This document shows positions 38,392 to 48,570 of a DNA stretch of 64,000 nucleotides, one piece after another. Position numbers and translations under genes: made by a program. Numbering within the stretch: position 1 is the stretch's first letter; each line of letters starts with the position of its first letter. The notes beneath the pieces were generated by a model that worked only from the letters and a program-made list of their open reading frames with translations, ran no database searches and had not been told where the DNA came from. This stretch comes from an uncultured Dehalococcoidia bacterium (lineage in GTDB: Bacteria > Chloroflexota > Dehalococcoidia > Lucifugimonadales > UBA3495). The stretch covers positions 1,409,416 through 1,473,415 of the forward strand of contig OY282494.1 in assembly GCA_958296385.1 (NCBI GenBank), in the 5' to 3' direction.

Positions 38392-38822
38392 GGCCGTTTA
38401 GGGATGGCGTGGCCCGAGTCATGCCGGGGAGGGACGCCGAACAAGACGTCTGCGATGGATGGGCCGCCCGCAATAGGGACGCGGGTCGCCGGCCGGTCAA
38501 AGGCCGGGGCGAAGTGAAAGCGAGGACGGAATCCGGGGCCGTGGCCGGCACACAAGGGGTCGTCGTCGCGCAGCTCAATGGCGGCAGTGGCATTGCCGGC
38601 GGGGGTTTGCGCTGGGGCCGGGGGCGTGTCGTCGGGCAGCCGGTCGGCAAAGGAAAGGGCCGGGGCCAGCGGACGCGGCAATGCGGTCAGTTGGGGCCGG
38701 CGAGTAGGGGGGCGCAAACGGGGCTTACTGTGCCGGGATGAAGATTGGGGGCGCTCCGTCAGGGAACGGGTCGGAGAGGGAGTAATAGTACAATACGGGG
38801 GTACAATACCATCCTTGTCCAT
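38376..38822 (-). pseudogene. Truncated third copy of the surface-protein N-terminus
   Basis: A 148-codon frame starting MDKDGIVPPY. Similarity to the giant protein is clear later: RLRPPTRRPQLTALPRPLAP aligns with RRYIRLPRLAWLAAPFLLA, and DDTPPAPAQTPAGNA with GGAPPAQAQAQTAAGAA. The signal-anchor core is weakened by Pro and Arg. It ends in unit 2's hairpin as PKRPEGLL, the same terminal sequence as the second copy. Its 5' context TGGAG..ATCTACGATGGAC is nearly identical to unit 1. Interpreted as the oldest of three tandem leader/signal copies, probably decayed. Confidence 0.55.
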
Positions 38823-38889
38823 CGTAGATCTACTCCATTCAACGAGGAGGGGCGGCCACGCGGCGGCCCGGGATCGGACAGGGTATTGG

Positions 38890-38920
38890 GTAGGGCCACT
38901 GTGCTAAGCGCAGGCCCTAC
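38890..38920 (-). promoter_or_regulatory. Leader hairpin, unit 3 (compensatory change)
   Basis: GTAGGGCC (38890-38897) pairs with GGCCCTAC (38913-38920). Relative to units 1 and 2 the G-C pair has become T-A on both sides, preserving the stem. 68 bases upstream of the third copy's ATG. Confidence 0.7.
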
Positions 38921-39142
38921 TGTGGTTTAGGTATAGCGTGCAGCGTTACAGTTCGGTTCAGCGTATCGTACTCGGTGGCGTGGCTGCTGTGGTCGCGATA
39001 ATTCCGGCCAGATTTATAGTGGTGCCGACAGCGTTCGCTGCGGCGTATTCTCCGGCTAGTTGATGTGGATTTGTCAAGCAGCATCGGTAACGAAATTCAG
39101 CGTAATCGGGGCAAGTAAAGCGCACTTTGGCGCATAGGCCGG

Positions 39143-39171
39143 ATTGTAGGGGGTGGATTGCGCCGTGTCAA
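39143..39171 (-). promoter_or_regulatory. Promoter upstream of the triplicated leader region
   Basis: Minus-strand TTGACA (39171-39166), 17-base spacer, TACAAT (39148-39143): near-consensus. It points toward the three leader units and the giant gene, 1.24 kb before the latter's ATG. The stretch 38930-39136 in between shows no gene. Confidence 0.7.
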
Positions 39172-39189
39172 TACTAAATATCGGGCATT

Positions 39190-39268
39190 TTCAGATCAAT
39201 TTTGCGGACATTCTGTCAACCGGAACCGCCGGAACCGCCGGCCGCCGCAAAACCCCGCTATAATACGC
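39190..39268 (+). promoter_or_regulatory. Conserved upstream block of Uma2 copy 1
   Basis: Block caattttgcggacattctgtcaaccgg is shortened here to its key parts: caattttgcg, ttctgtcaaccgg, ccgccggccgccg and TATAAT at 39259-39264. The same order recurs before copy 2, so the promoter was duplicated with the gene. Confidence 0.6.
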
Positions 39269-39302
39269 CCCACCGCACCCCGCCAAACCCCAGAGGTTCA
39301 GC

Positions 39303-40127
39303 ATGACCACCACCATCGCAAACCCCAGCACCCCCATCGCCGTCAAAACGCCGCCACCGCCGGCCCCGGAACCTTTCCGGTTTCCGGAGCCGCCCGACCG
39401 TGAGATTGATGAGTCAATGACTAACCAGCGACAACTGACCTATACGGGCCACTGCCACCACCTCGTCCGGTATCTCGGCAATGAGGAGACCACTCTGGTC
39501 ACCACGGACCTTTGGATTGCGCGCGGGCCGCGCCCCGGCACTAGCGGCTTGCGCCGCCCCGATTTGCTCGTCGCTTTTGACGTTGACCCGCAGGCTTACC
39601 ACTCCACCCGGGGTTATCTAATCTCGGAGCAGGGCAAGCCGCCGGATTTTGTGCTGGAGGTAGCATCGCCAAGCACGGCGAAGGTGGACGTTGAGGAGAA
39701 GCCGGCTGATTACGCGGGGCTGGGCATCCTGGAGTACTGGCGCTTTGACGAGACGGGGGATTCTCACGGAGTGCGGCTGGCTGGAGACCGTTTGGTGAAT
39801 GGCCGGTATGAGCCCATCCCCATTGTGGAATTGCCGGACGGTTCTTTGCAGGGCTACAGCCCCGTGCTAAACGTGTACCTGCGGTGGGAGCCCGTGCAAG
39901 GGGAGCAGGGTATGTTGGGCTGGTACGACCCGGAAACGGGCCAACACATCCCGACGTTTGACGAGCGGCAGGAAGCTTTCCTCCGCGAGCGGGAGGACCG
40001 CCTCCGAGCCGAGGCCCGCACCGAACAAGCCGAGGCCCGCGCCGAGCAGGAACGCGACGCACGCTTGCAGGCTGAGGCCCAGGTTCGCGAAATGCAGGAG
40101 GAGCTGCGGCGGCTGCGCGGCGGTTAG
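39303..40127 (+). CDS. Uma2-family (DUF820) PD-(D/E)XK protein, copy 1
   Basis: A 274-residue Uma2-family protein, a restriction-endonuclease-like fold of unknown cellular role. The catalytic constellation is present: LRRPDLLVAFDV (Asp), PDFVLEVASPST (Glu), then EEKPADYAGLGILEYWRFD (Lys and the family's YxxxGIxEYW). The last 60 residues form an Arg/Glu/Ala-rich coiled coil (RLRAEARTEQAEARAEQE). ATG 39303 follows a GAGG leader. It is 69 percent-like in layout to copy 2 directly downstream, with the promoter block also copied. Such proteins are often numerous in cyanobacteria and Chloroflexota; nuclease activity here is inferred. Confidence 0.85.
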   Translation: MTTTIANPSTPIAVKTPPPPAPEPFRFPEPPDREIDESMTNQRQLTYTGHCHHLVRYLGNEETTLVTTDLWIARGPRPGTSGLRRPDLLVAFDVDPQAYHSTRGYLISEQGKPPDFVLEVASPSTAKVDVEEKPADYAGLGILEYWRFDETGDSHGVRLAGDRLVNGRYEPIPIVELPDGSLQGYSPVLNVYLRWEPVQGEQGMLGWYDPETGQHIPTFDERQEAFLREREDRLRAEARTEQAEARAEQERDARLQAEAQVREMQEELRRLRGG

Positions 40128-40135
40128 TCGGGGAT

Positions 40136-40205
40136 GTTCAGGGCAATTTTGCGAACGTTCTGTCAACCGGCACCGCCGGCCGCCGCCAAACCCGCTATAA
40201 TGCGC
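40136..40205 (+). promoter_or_regulatory. Conserved upstream block of Uma2 copy 2
   Basis: Same elements as the block before copy 1: caattttgcg, ttctgtcaaccgg, ccgccggccgccg and TATAAT at 40196-40201, starting 8 bases after the copy 1 stop. Confidence 0.6.
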
Positions 40206-40274
40206 CGCAAGCATCCCGTCCCATCCGGCGCAACGGCCCATCCACCCCGCCGGTTTCCAGAGGTGAGGTTCAGT

Positions 40275-41177
40275 ATGACCACCACCACAAACATCACTAC
40301 CGCCAAAACGCCGCTGGCGCCACCGTCCCCGCCGCCGCTGCCGCCAGCCCCGGGCCCTTTCCGGTTCCCGGACCCACCCGAACGCGAGCTCGATGAAATG
40401 ACCAGCTTCAGACAACTGCACAAGACCGGCCACAGCCACCACCTGAGCCAGCACCTGGGCAACGAGGATACCACCCTGGTGGGCGCCGACCTTTGGATTG
40501 CCCTCGCGCCCCGCTCCGGCACCAGAGGACTGCGCCGCCCCGACTTGCTCATCGCCTTTGACGTCGACCCGGCCGCCTACGATGCCACTGGGGGTTATCT
40601 AATATCGGAGCAGGGCAAGCCACCGGACTTTGTGCTGGAGGTGGCATCGGTAAGCACGGCCCGCGTGGACGTGGAGCAAAAGCCGATTGACTACGCGGCG
40701 CTGGGTATCCTGGAATACTGGCGCTTTGACGAAACCGGGGCGTTTCACGGCAAGCGGCTGGCCGGCGACCGTTTGGTGAATGGCAAGTATGTGCCCATCC
40801 CCATTGAGGAACTGCCCGACGGCTCTTTGCAGGGGTACAGCCCGGCGCTGAACCTGTACCTGCGAGCGGAACACGGCCAGCTGGGTTGGTACGACCCGGA
40901 AACCGGACGCCACATCGCAACCTTCAACGATGAACGAGCCGGCCGCCTCCGCGCCGAAGCCCGCGCAGACCAGGCCGAAGCCCGTGCGGACGAGGAACAC
41001 GAAGCCCGCCTCCAGGAACGCGAAGCCCGCACCCAGGCTGAGGCCCGCAGCGAACAGGAACGCGAAGCCCGCCTCCAGGAACGCGAAGCCCGCGTACAGG
41101 CTGAGGCCCGCACCCAGCAGGCTGAGGCCCAGGTTCGCGAAATGCGGGAGGAGCTGCGGCGGCTCCGCGGCGGTTAG
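40275..41177 (+). CDS. Uma2-family (DUF820) PD-(D/E)XK protein, copy 2
   Basis: A 300-residue tandem paralog of the preceding gene. It keeps the nuclease-like residues (LRRPDLLIAFDV, PDFVLEVASVST, EQKPIDYAALGILEYWRFD). Its C-terminal coiled coil is longer, with extra units of REARLQEREARxQAEARxEQ, and the DNA at about 40960-41140 is correspondingly repetitive. ATG 40275 has AGGTGAGG about 8 bases upstream. Change in coiled-coil length is the main difference between the copies, so the domain may set oligomer or partner spacing. Cellular role unknown. Confidence 0.85.
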   Translation: MTTTTNITTAKTPLAPPSPPPLPPAPGPFRFPDPPERELDEMTSFRQLHKTGHSHHLSQHLGNEDTTLVGADLWIALAPRSGTRGLRRPDLLIAFDVDPAAYDATGGYLISEQGKPPDFVLEVASVSTARVDVEQKPIDYAALGILEYWRFDETGAFHGKRLAGDRLVNGKYVPIPIEELPDGSLQGYSPALNLYLRAEHGQLGWYDPETGRHIATFNDERAGRLRAEARADQAEARADEEHEARLQEREARTQAEARSEQEREARLQEREARVQAEARTQQAEAQVREMREELRRLRGG

Positions 41178-41307
41178 GATGTCCCTCGTGAACTGCCCAA
41201 CCCGGCGGCCGGGGGGCGTTTGCCAATCGGGGCGGGTTGCGCCATAATACGGCGACTGCCGGGCCTTATCAGACTGCCGCTGGCCCGGCCGCAGGGGCAT
41301 TATCATT

Positions 41308-41514
41308 ATGTCGTCGATTGATGCTGGGGCCGAACTTTCTCTTGACGTGTTTTTGCATTTGGCCGCGGACGCCGGGCTGGACGTTTCCGATACCGCGCGG
41401 ATGGATGACTTGCGCCGTCGCGTCAACATGATGCGGGGCGGGTTTGCCGCGCTGCACGAGATTGACGTCAGCAAGGCCGAATCGCCGGCGGCGTTTGTGC
41501 CGGACGCCGGGTAG
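41308..41514 (+). CDS. Small AtzG-like (DUF4089-type) partner of the amidase
   Basis: A 68-residue helical protein ending AALHEIDVSKAESPAAFVPDAG. Size, two-helix layout and the terminal E-x-P-A-A-F-x-P segment resemble AtzG/DUF4089 proteins, GatC-like small subunits that wrap amidases of the AtzE type. It lies 48 bases before the amidase on the same strand, which is the main support. ATG 41308. Sequence similarity is weak, so the assignment rests on context. Confidence 0.55.
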   Translation: MSSIDAGAELSLDVFLHLAADAGLDVSDTARMDDLRRRVNMMRGGFAALHEIDVSKAESPAAFVPDAG

Positions 41515-41562
41515 CGCCGTCCGGCAGCCCTCCGAATTAACTTAACGCCGCCGAGGAACGCA

Positions 41563-42987
41563 ATGCCTGCCAACGAACTGCATTATCTGTCGGCCTGGGA
41601 ACTGTCGGGCCTAATCCGCAGCCGGGAAATCTCTCCGGTGGACGTGGTGGAGGCTTGCCTGGCCCGGATTGAGGCTACGGAGCCGACGCTGAACTCGTTT
41701 ATTACGCTGCTGCCGGAGCAGGCGCGGGCCGCCGCGCAGCGGGCCGAGGCGGAGATTGGACGGGGCAGCTACCGGGGGCCGCTGCACGGCATTCCGGTGG
41801 GGCTGAAGGACTTGTTCAATACGGCGGGGGTACGCACGACGTCCGGCACGCGCATTTACGATACGCACGTTCCCGATGAGGATTGCACGGTGGCGGCCCG
41901 GTTTAACGCGGCGGGGGCGATTTTGCTGGGCAAGCTGAATATGCACCCGCTGGCCTTTGGGCCGACGGGGGAGAACGCCGATTACGGGCATATGCACAAC
42001 CCCTGGAACCCGGAGCGGATTACCGGCGGTTCCAGCGGGGGCAGCGGCTCGGCGACGGCGGCGGGGCAATGCACCATCACCATGGGCAGCGACACCGGCG
42101 GCAGCGTGCGGATTCCGGCGGCGTTGTGCGGCATCGTGGGCCTGAAACCCACCTACGGGCGCATCAGCCGGGCCGGATTGACGCCGCTGTCGTGGTGCCT
42201 GGACCATCCCGGCCCGATGACGCGCACCGTTGAGGACGCGGCTTTGGCGATGAACGCCATCGCCGGGCCGGACCCGAAAGACCACGTTACCGCGCCGGGG
42301 CCGGTTCCCGACTACACGCAGGCGCTCACGGAGGACGTGCGCGGGCTGCGTATCGGGGTGGTGCGGGAGTTTTTTGACGGGCCGCTGGATGGGGAGGTGG
42401 CAAGTCTGGCGCAGCAGGCCATCAGCGCGCTGGGCGAGATGGGGGCGGAAATCGTGGAAGTGTCGCTGCCGATGTTCCAGTACGCGCAGCCTATCAGCAA
42501 CGTGATACTCAGCGCGGAGGCTACCGCCGCGCATCGGGACATCCTGCTCAGCGACGGGGACCAGCTGTATCCGCAGGTGCGCGACCGGCTGGAAGAGGGG
42601 CTGTTCATCACGGCGTCGGAATATCTGCGGGCGCAGCAGGGGCGGCAGGTGTTCTGCCAGCAGGTGGGGCGGCTGTTGCAGGACGTGGACTTGCTGGCGG
42701 GGCCGGTGGAGCCGGTGACGGCGCCGGAAATACTGGCGCGGCGGATTGAGATTGACGGGTCACTCGACGGGGCCGGAGAGCCGGCGGTGCCGCTGCTGAC
42801 GCGGTACACGCGGGTGTACAACATCACGGGGTCGCCGGCCATCTCGGTGCCGTGCGGGTTCGCCAGCGACGGGCTGCCGGCGGCGCTGCATCTGGCGGGG
42901 CGCAACTTTGACGAGGCCACCGTGCTGCGGGCCGCCTACGCCTACCAGCAGGCCCACGACTGGCACCGCCAGCGGCCGCCAATCTAA
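41563..42987 (+). CDS. Amidase signature family protein (GatA/AtzE-like)
   Basis: A 474-residue amidase-signature hydrolase. The Ser-cisSer-Lys triad is visible: Lys in VGLKDLFNTAG (about residue 87), the cis-Ser in GGSSGGSGSATAAG, and the nucleophile Ser in GSDTGGSVRIPAALCG. GLKPTYGRISRAGL follows as in GatA and relatives. The upstream small gene looks like an AtzG-type subunit, and no gatB or gatC is present, so a small-molecule amidase or biuret-like hydrolase is more likely than Glu-tRNA amidotransferase. ATG 41563 has GAGG 9 bases upstream. Confidence 0.88.
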   Translation: MPANELHYLSAWELSGLIRSREISPVDVVEACLARIEATEPTLNSFITLLPEQARAAAQRAEAEIGRGSYRGPLHGIPVGLKDLFNTAGVRTTSGTRIYDTHVPDEDCTVAARFNAAGAILLGKLNMHPLAFGPTGENADYGHMHNPWNPERITGGSSGGSGSATAAGQCTITMGSDTGGSVRIPAALCGIVGLKPTYGRISRAGLTPLSWCLDHPGPMTRTVEDAALAMNAIAGPDPKDHVTAPGPVPDYTQALTEDVRGLRIGVVREFFDGPLDGEVASLAQQAISALGEMGAEIVEVSLPMFQYAQPISNVILSAEATAAHRDILLSDGDQLYPQVRDRLEEGLFITASEYLRAQQGRQVFCQQVGRLLQDVDLLAGPVEPVTAPEILARRIEIDGSLDGAGEPAVPLLTRYTRVYNITGSPAISVPCGFASDGLPAALHLAGRNFDEATVLRAAYAYQQAHDWHRQRPPI

Positions 42988-43000
42988 ATCTAATCTAATC
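42982..43000. repeat. 6-bp tandem duplication at the amidase stop
   Basis: atctaa atctaa tctaatc: the Ile codon and TAA stop are repeated, giving a second in-frame TAA directly downstream. Confidence 0.85.
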
Positions 43001-43043
43001 AAGCCCCGCCAACCGAGCGCTCTGCGACTGCCAGGAACCTATC

Positions 43044-43814
43044 GTGCCAGCAATAACCGCCGTTACTTTTGACCTGTGGCAAACCCTCATCCTGGACAAC
43101 CGGGAGCTGGGGCAGCGGCGCGCGCAAGTCCGGCTGGACGGGGCGCGGGAGCTGCTGCTGGCCCAGGGCGAGGAATATGACCCGGCCGGCATCCGGGAAG
43201 CCTACCGGGGATGCTATCAGACTTGCCGGGCGGTGCGGAATACGAACCGGGACGTCAGCTTTCGGCGGCAGGTGGAAATCTTTATCAACCTGATTAGCGA
43301 CGGGCTGGCGGAACGGCTGCCGGAAACGACGATTGCCGAGATTGAACGGGTCTATGCCGAATCGTTTTTTGTGTATCCGCCGGTGTTTCACGACGCGACG
43401 CGGGCGACGCTGGAGGCGGTAAAGGAGCTGGGCCTGCGGGTGGGGCTGATTTCCAACACCGGGATGACGCCGGGCTACACCTTCCGGGAGTTTCTGGGGC
43501 AGCACGGGTTCGTGGATTACTTTCAGACGATGATTTTCTCGGATGAGGTGCTGCTGGCCAAGCCGTCGGATGAGATTTTTCTGATGACGGTGCAGGCGCT
43601 GGGCGCGGAACCGGGGGCCAGCATCCACATTGGCGACCACGTTACCAACGATGTGGTGGGGGCCAACCGGGTGGGGATGAAGTCGGTTTGGATCAAGGGC
43701 TTTTACGAACCGGACGACCCGAACGACCCGGAGGCGCAGGCCGACGCCGCCGTTGACGACCTGTCCGGGGTTGCGGACGCCGTGCGCCGGCTGGTCAACG
43801 GGCAGCCGGACTAG
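43044..43814 (+). CDS. HAD-superfamily hydrolase
   Basis: A 256-residue haloacid-dehalogenase-like hydrolase (subfamily IA). Motif I is FDLWQTLI with the nucleophile Asp; the second Asp is Trp, as in a known subset of the family. Motif II is LISNTG, motif III the Lys in LLAKPSDEIF, and motif IV HIGDHVTNDVVGA. A helical cap lies between motifs I and II (about 20-100). It probably dephosphorylates a small metabolite. GTG 43044 is the start, 56 bases after the amidase stop. Confidence 0.88.
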   Translation: MPAITAVTFDLWQTLILDNRELGQRRAQVRLDGARELLLAQGEEYDPAGIREAYRGCYQTCRAVRNTNRDVSFRRQVEIFINLISDGLAERLPETTIAEIERVYAESFFVYPPVFHDATRATLEAVKELGLRVGLISNTGMTPGYTFREFLGQHGFVDYFQTMIFSDEVLLAKPSDEIFLMTVQALGAEPGASIHIGDHVTNDVVGANRVGMKSVWIKGFYEPDDPNDPEAQADAAVDDLSGVADAVRRLVNGQPD

Positions 43815-43846
43815 CGCCGGGCCAACCCCCGGCGTACTCCTTAACT

Positions 43847-43877
43847 AACTCCATCCGGGCAACAACTCCATCCGGGC
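43847..43877. repeat. Direct repeat (period 17) between HAD and orf
   Basis: aactccatccgggc occurs at 43847-43860 and 43864-43877 in the short spacer after the HAD gene. Confidence 0.9.
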
Positions 43878-43914
43878 AGTCTATGGCCGGCCGTCAACCA
43901 GCAGGAGGGCAGCG

Positions 43915-44490
43915 ATGTTTGAGGAACTGACCGGCGGGCCGCTGCCCAGCGGGCGCCGTCCGGACATCACCCTGGCCATATTCCCGCACTTGCAAGAGTT
44001 TATCGCCGTTGACTTGCGCCGCTCTCCGGCCGCCGTGGCGCTGGTAGCGACGGGAGAGGTGTTTAACGAGGAGTATTTCCGGGCGGTGGAAAGCGAGTTC
44101 GCGGCAACGCTGCGGGCGGGGCAAGACCATCCTTTTGCCCATCTGATGAATATGCCCACGCAGGTGGACGACATCGTGCGGGGCGTGGCAATGAACGTCA
44201 TTCTGGACCGGCTGGGGGTGGATTTTCACGATGAGGACAACTTGCCGGAGGTAGTGGTGTTCGTCATCTCCGGGCCGATACTGGCGGCGCCGGTTGACCA
44301 GCTGGTCGAGGGGTTCTCCGATTTGCTGTCGGGGCGGGCCGAGCCGGCCGACGTAGCGCAGTGGAGCGAGAAAGTACGGGAGCTGGTCATCCAGGAATCG
44401 CAAGCCTACCCGGTAACCAGCGACGCCCTGGGCGAATCGCTCACCGGGGACGCCCTGGACCCGTACATCATCTGGCAGAACCGGAACTAA
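43915..44490 (+). CDS. Unknown conserved-looking protein
   Basis: A 191-residue soluble protein not recognised. It has a regular alternation of hydrophobic strands and amphipathic helices (ITLAIFPHLQEFIAVDL, VALVATGEVFNEEYF, VVVFVISGPIL) and an acidic C-terminal half. Composition and codon use match its neighbours, so it is probably a real gene. ATG 43915 has GGAGGG 6 bases upstream. It sits between the HAD and LLM oxidoreductase genes on the plus strand, followed by a perfect inverted-repeat element. Confidence 0.6.
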   Translation: MFEELTGGPLPSGRRPDITLAIFPHLQEFIAVDLRRSPAAVALVATGEVFNEEYFRAVESEFAATLRAGQDHPFAHLMNMPTQVDDIVRGVAMNVILDRLGVDFHDEDNLPEVVVFVISGPILAAPVDQLVEGFSDLLSGRAEPADVAQWSEKVRELVIQESQAYPVTSDALGESLTGDALDPYIIWQNRN

Positions 44491-44520
44491 CGCCAACGGG
44501 CGCAGGCTTGAATACCATTC

Positions 44521-44635
44521 CCCCAATGTCATTCTGAGCGCAGCGAAGAATCTCGATAGCGTAGCAATGTCGTTGCCCCTCAAAGTCTGCGTTACCCCGT
44601 CGAGATTCTTCGCTGCGCTCAGAATGACATTGGGG
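44521..44635. repeat. 36-bp perfect inverted repeat (non-coding mobile-type element)
   Basis: ccccaatgtcattctgagcg... (44521-44556) is repeated exactly inverted at 44600-44635 around a 43-base core. The arms contain the string tcattctgagcgcagcgaag, which I recall as a widespread short interspersed repeat in several bacterial phyla. A half copy is at 62072-62125. Confidence 0.9.
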
Positions 44636-44703
44636 GAGGGGGCCAGAATTACATTTGGGGAATGGCAAGGTTTAGTAAGGGTGAATCAGGTAAAGGAACC
44701 GAC

Positions 44704-45717
44704 ATGGAATCAATTGCACTTACGTTCAGCAGCCGGGATAACAACGACGACGGGGATTTGATTGCGCTGGCACAGGCGGCGGACGGGTTGGGGTATCATT
44801 CGTTCTGGACGGGGGAATCGTGGGGGCGGGATGCGTTCACGGTTTTGACGATGCTGGCGTGCCACACGGAGCGCATCGGGCTGGGGACGGGAATCGTTAC
44901 GGTGTACAGCCGCACGCCGGGGCTGATTGCGCAGAGCATCGCCTCGCTGGACTGCATCAGCCAGGGGCGGGCGATACTGGGGCTGGGCAGCAGCGGGCGC
45001 ATCGTCATTGAGGACTGGCACGGCGTCAAGTTTGACCATCCGGTGGCCCGGACGCGGGAATACATGGACATCGTGCGGCTGGCGCTGTCCGGCGGGCGGG
45101 TGAATTACGAGGGGCGGTTTTACGACCTGAAACGGTTTCGGATGGGCGTGGCGCCGGTGCAAGAGAACATTCCCATCTACATAGCTTCGCTGGGGCGGCG
45201 CAACCTGGAACTGACCGGACAGCTGGCCGACGGCTGGCTGCCCATCTGGACGCATCGGGAGAAACTGCCGGAAATCCGGCAGCCGCTGGCGGATGCGGCG
45301 GCGGCCGCCGGGCGGTCAATTGACGATATAACCACCGCGCCGCAAATCCTGTGCTGCGCCAGCGACGACGGCGCGGCGCTGGCGGCGGCAACGGCGCAGG
45401 CGCGGGCGCACATGGCCTTTTACATCGGCGGGATGGGGCAGTATTACTACGACCTGTTCTGCCGCTACGGATACCGGGCGGCCGGCGATGCGATACGGGC
45501 GGCGTGGGCCGAGGGAGACCGGGGCAAAGCGGCGGCGGCCATCACGGACGACATGATTGACAACATCACGGTAATCGGCTCGCCGGCCGACTGCCGGCAA
45601 AAGATGGCGCGTTTTCGCGCCAACGGGGTTGATATGCCCATCGTAGCGTTCCCGCACGGCACAAATCGCGCCACGATGCTGGGCACGTTAGAGGCGCTGG
45701 CGCCGACGGCCGGCTAG
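44704..45717 (+). CDS. LLM-class flavin/F420-dependent oxidoreductase
   Basis: A 337-residue luciferase-like TIM-barrel oxidoreductase. ALTFSSRD begins the barrel, then GYHSFWTGESWGRDAFTVL, RIGLGTGIVTVYSRTP, AILGLGSSGR and IYIASLGRRNLEL mark the F420/FMN-binding strands. The C-terminal part has the usual substrate-binding insertion and GSPADCRQKMARF. ATG 44704 has AAGGAA about 9 bases upstream; a longer frame from 44662 is rejected because similarity starts at 44704. Substrate unknown. F420 versus FMN is not decidable from this alone. Confidence 0.88.
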   Translation: MESIALTFSSRDNNDDGDLIALAQAADGLGYHSFWTGESWGRDAFTVLTMLACHTERIGLGTGIVTVYSRTPGLIAQSIASLDCISQGRAILGLGSSGRIVIEDWHGVKFDHPVARTREYMDIVRLALSGGRVNYEGRFYDLKRFRMGVAPVQENIPIYIASLGRRNLELTGQLADGWLPIWTHREKLPEIRQPLADAAAAAGRSIDDITTAPQILCCASDDGAALAAATAQARAHMAFYIGGMGQYYYDLFCRYGYRAAGDAIRAAWAEGDRGKAAAAITDDMIDNITVIGSPADCRQKMARFRANGVDMPIVAFPHGTNRATMLGTLEALAPTAG

Positions 45718-45726
45718 TCTGACGCC

Positions 45727-46284
45727 GTGAACATCGGCCTGCTTTCCGATACGCACTCCGCCGGCAGCGGCTGGGACTTGCCGGCGGCCGTCCTGGACGC
45801 GCTGCGCGGCTGCGAGTTGATACTGCACTGCGGCGATTTGGAGTGCCTGGGCGTGCTGGACTGCCTGGAACAAGTCGCGCCGGTGCTGGCCGTGCGGGGC
45901 TACGAGGATCCACGGGAACCGGGGCCGCGCCTGGCCGACACGACGCGCATCGTAGAGGCGGCCGGCGTCCGCATCGGGATGGTGCACGACATCCAATGGC
46001 CGGCGCCGCCCATCCTGACCACGCCGGACGGGATGGGGCTGCAATACCCGGCAGCGGGGCTGGCCGACATCGTGCGGCGCAAGTTTGGCGGGCCGGTGGA
46101 CGTGGTGGCTTTTGGCGATACGCACGAGGAACTGGCCGAATGGCGGGACGGCGTGTTGTTCGTCAATCCGGGCAGCCCGACGTACCCCGGCCGGCGGCAC
46201 GCTGCCGGGTCGCTGGGCACTATTGCTTTGCTTGATATAGATAATTCCGGCATCAAAGTGCACATCGTGAATCTGGCGGGGTAG
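45727..46284 (+). CDS. YfcE-like calcineurin phosphoesterase with altered metal site
   Basis: A 185-residue single-domain phosphoesterase of the YfcE/MJ0936 type. SDTHS, HCGDLE and NPGSPTYPG are intact. The third motif GNxD/E reads RGYED, so the bridging Asn is missing, and the final GHTH motif reads GDTHE, losing the first His. Two metal ligands are therefore absent and the usual two-metal hydrolysis may be lost or changed. GTG 45727 is 9 bases after the LLM gene, suggesting a common transcript. A nucleotide- or diester-binding role is possible; function unknown. Confidence 0.8.
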   Translation: MNIGLLSDTHSAGSGWDLPAAVLDALRGCELILHCGDLECLGVLDCLEQVAPVLAVRGYEDPREPGPRLADTTRIVEAAGVRIGMVHDIQWPAPPILTTPDGMGLQYPAAGLADIVRRKFGGPVDVVAFGDTHEELAEWRDGVLFVNPGSPTYPGRRHAAGSLGTIALLDIDNSGIKVHIVNLAG

Positions 46285-46329
46285 GCGCAACGGCCTTGCG
46301 CCCAATGGCATTGGGTGACGCCCGGTTCA

Positions 46330-46358
46330 TTGACAGCGAAATAACCATCTGCTAATTT
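46330..46358 (+). promoter_or_regulatory. Promoter of hppA
   Basis: TTGACA (46330-46335), 17-base spacer, TAATTT (46353-46358); expected start near 46365, about 38 bases before the hppA ATG. Confidence 0.55.
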
Positions 46359-46402
46359 CGCAATGTTTGCCGGGTATATTAACCGAAAACGGAGAGGAGA
46401 GA

Positions 46403-48484
<2,082 letters not shown>

Positions 48485-48507
48485 GCCGCAGCACGCATAG
48501 CAACAGT

Positions 48508-48540
48508 CCCCTCTCCCCTGGCGGGAGGGGGGATTTTAGA
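48508..48540 (+). terminator. Intrinsic terminator of hppA
   Basis: cccctctccc (48508-48517), loop ctggc, gggagggggg (48523-48532), then attttaga: a 10-bp stem with one G-T pair followed by four T. Confidence 0.75.
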
Positions 48541-48570
48541 TTGGGGAAACGGCGCAACGGGAGATGACTT

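Noticed and set aside
37970-38920. Leader hairpins as a cyclic-di-GMP (GEMM) riboswitch
   Set aside because: The CCTAAAC and GACGCAA-like strings recall GEMM only superficially; the conserved core and second helix are missing.
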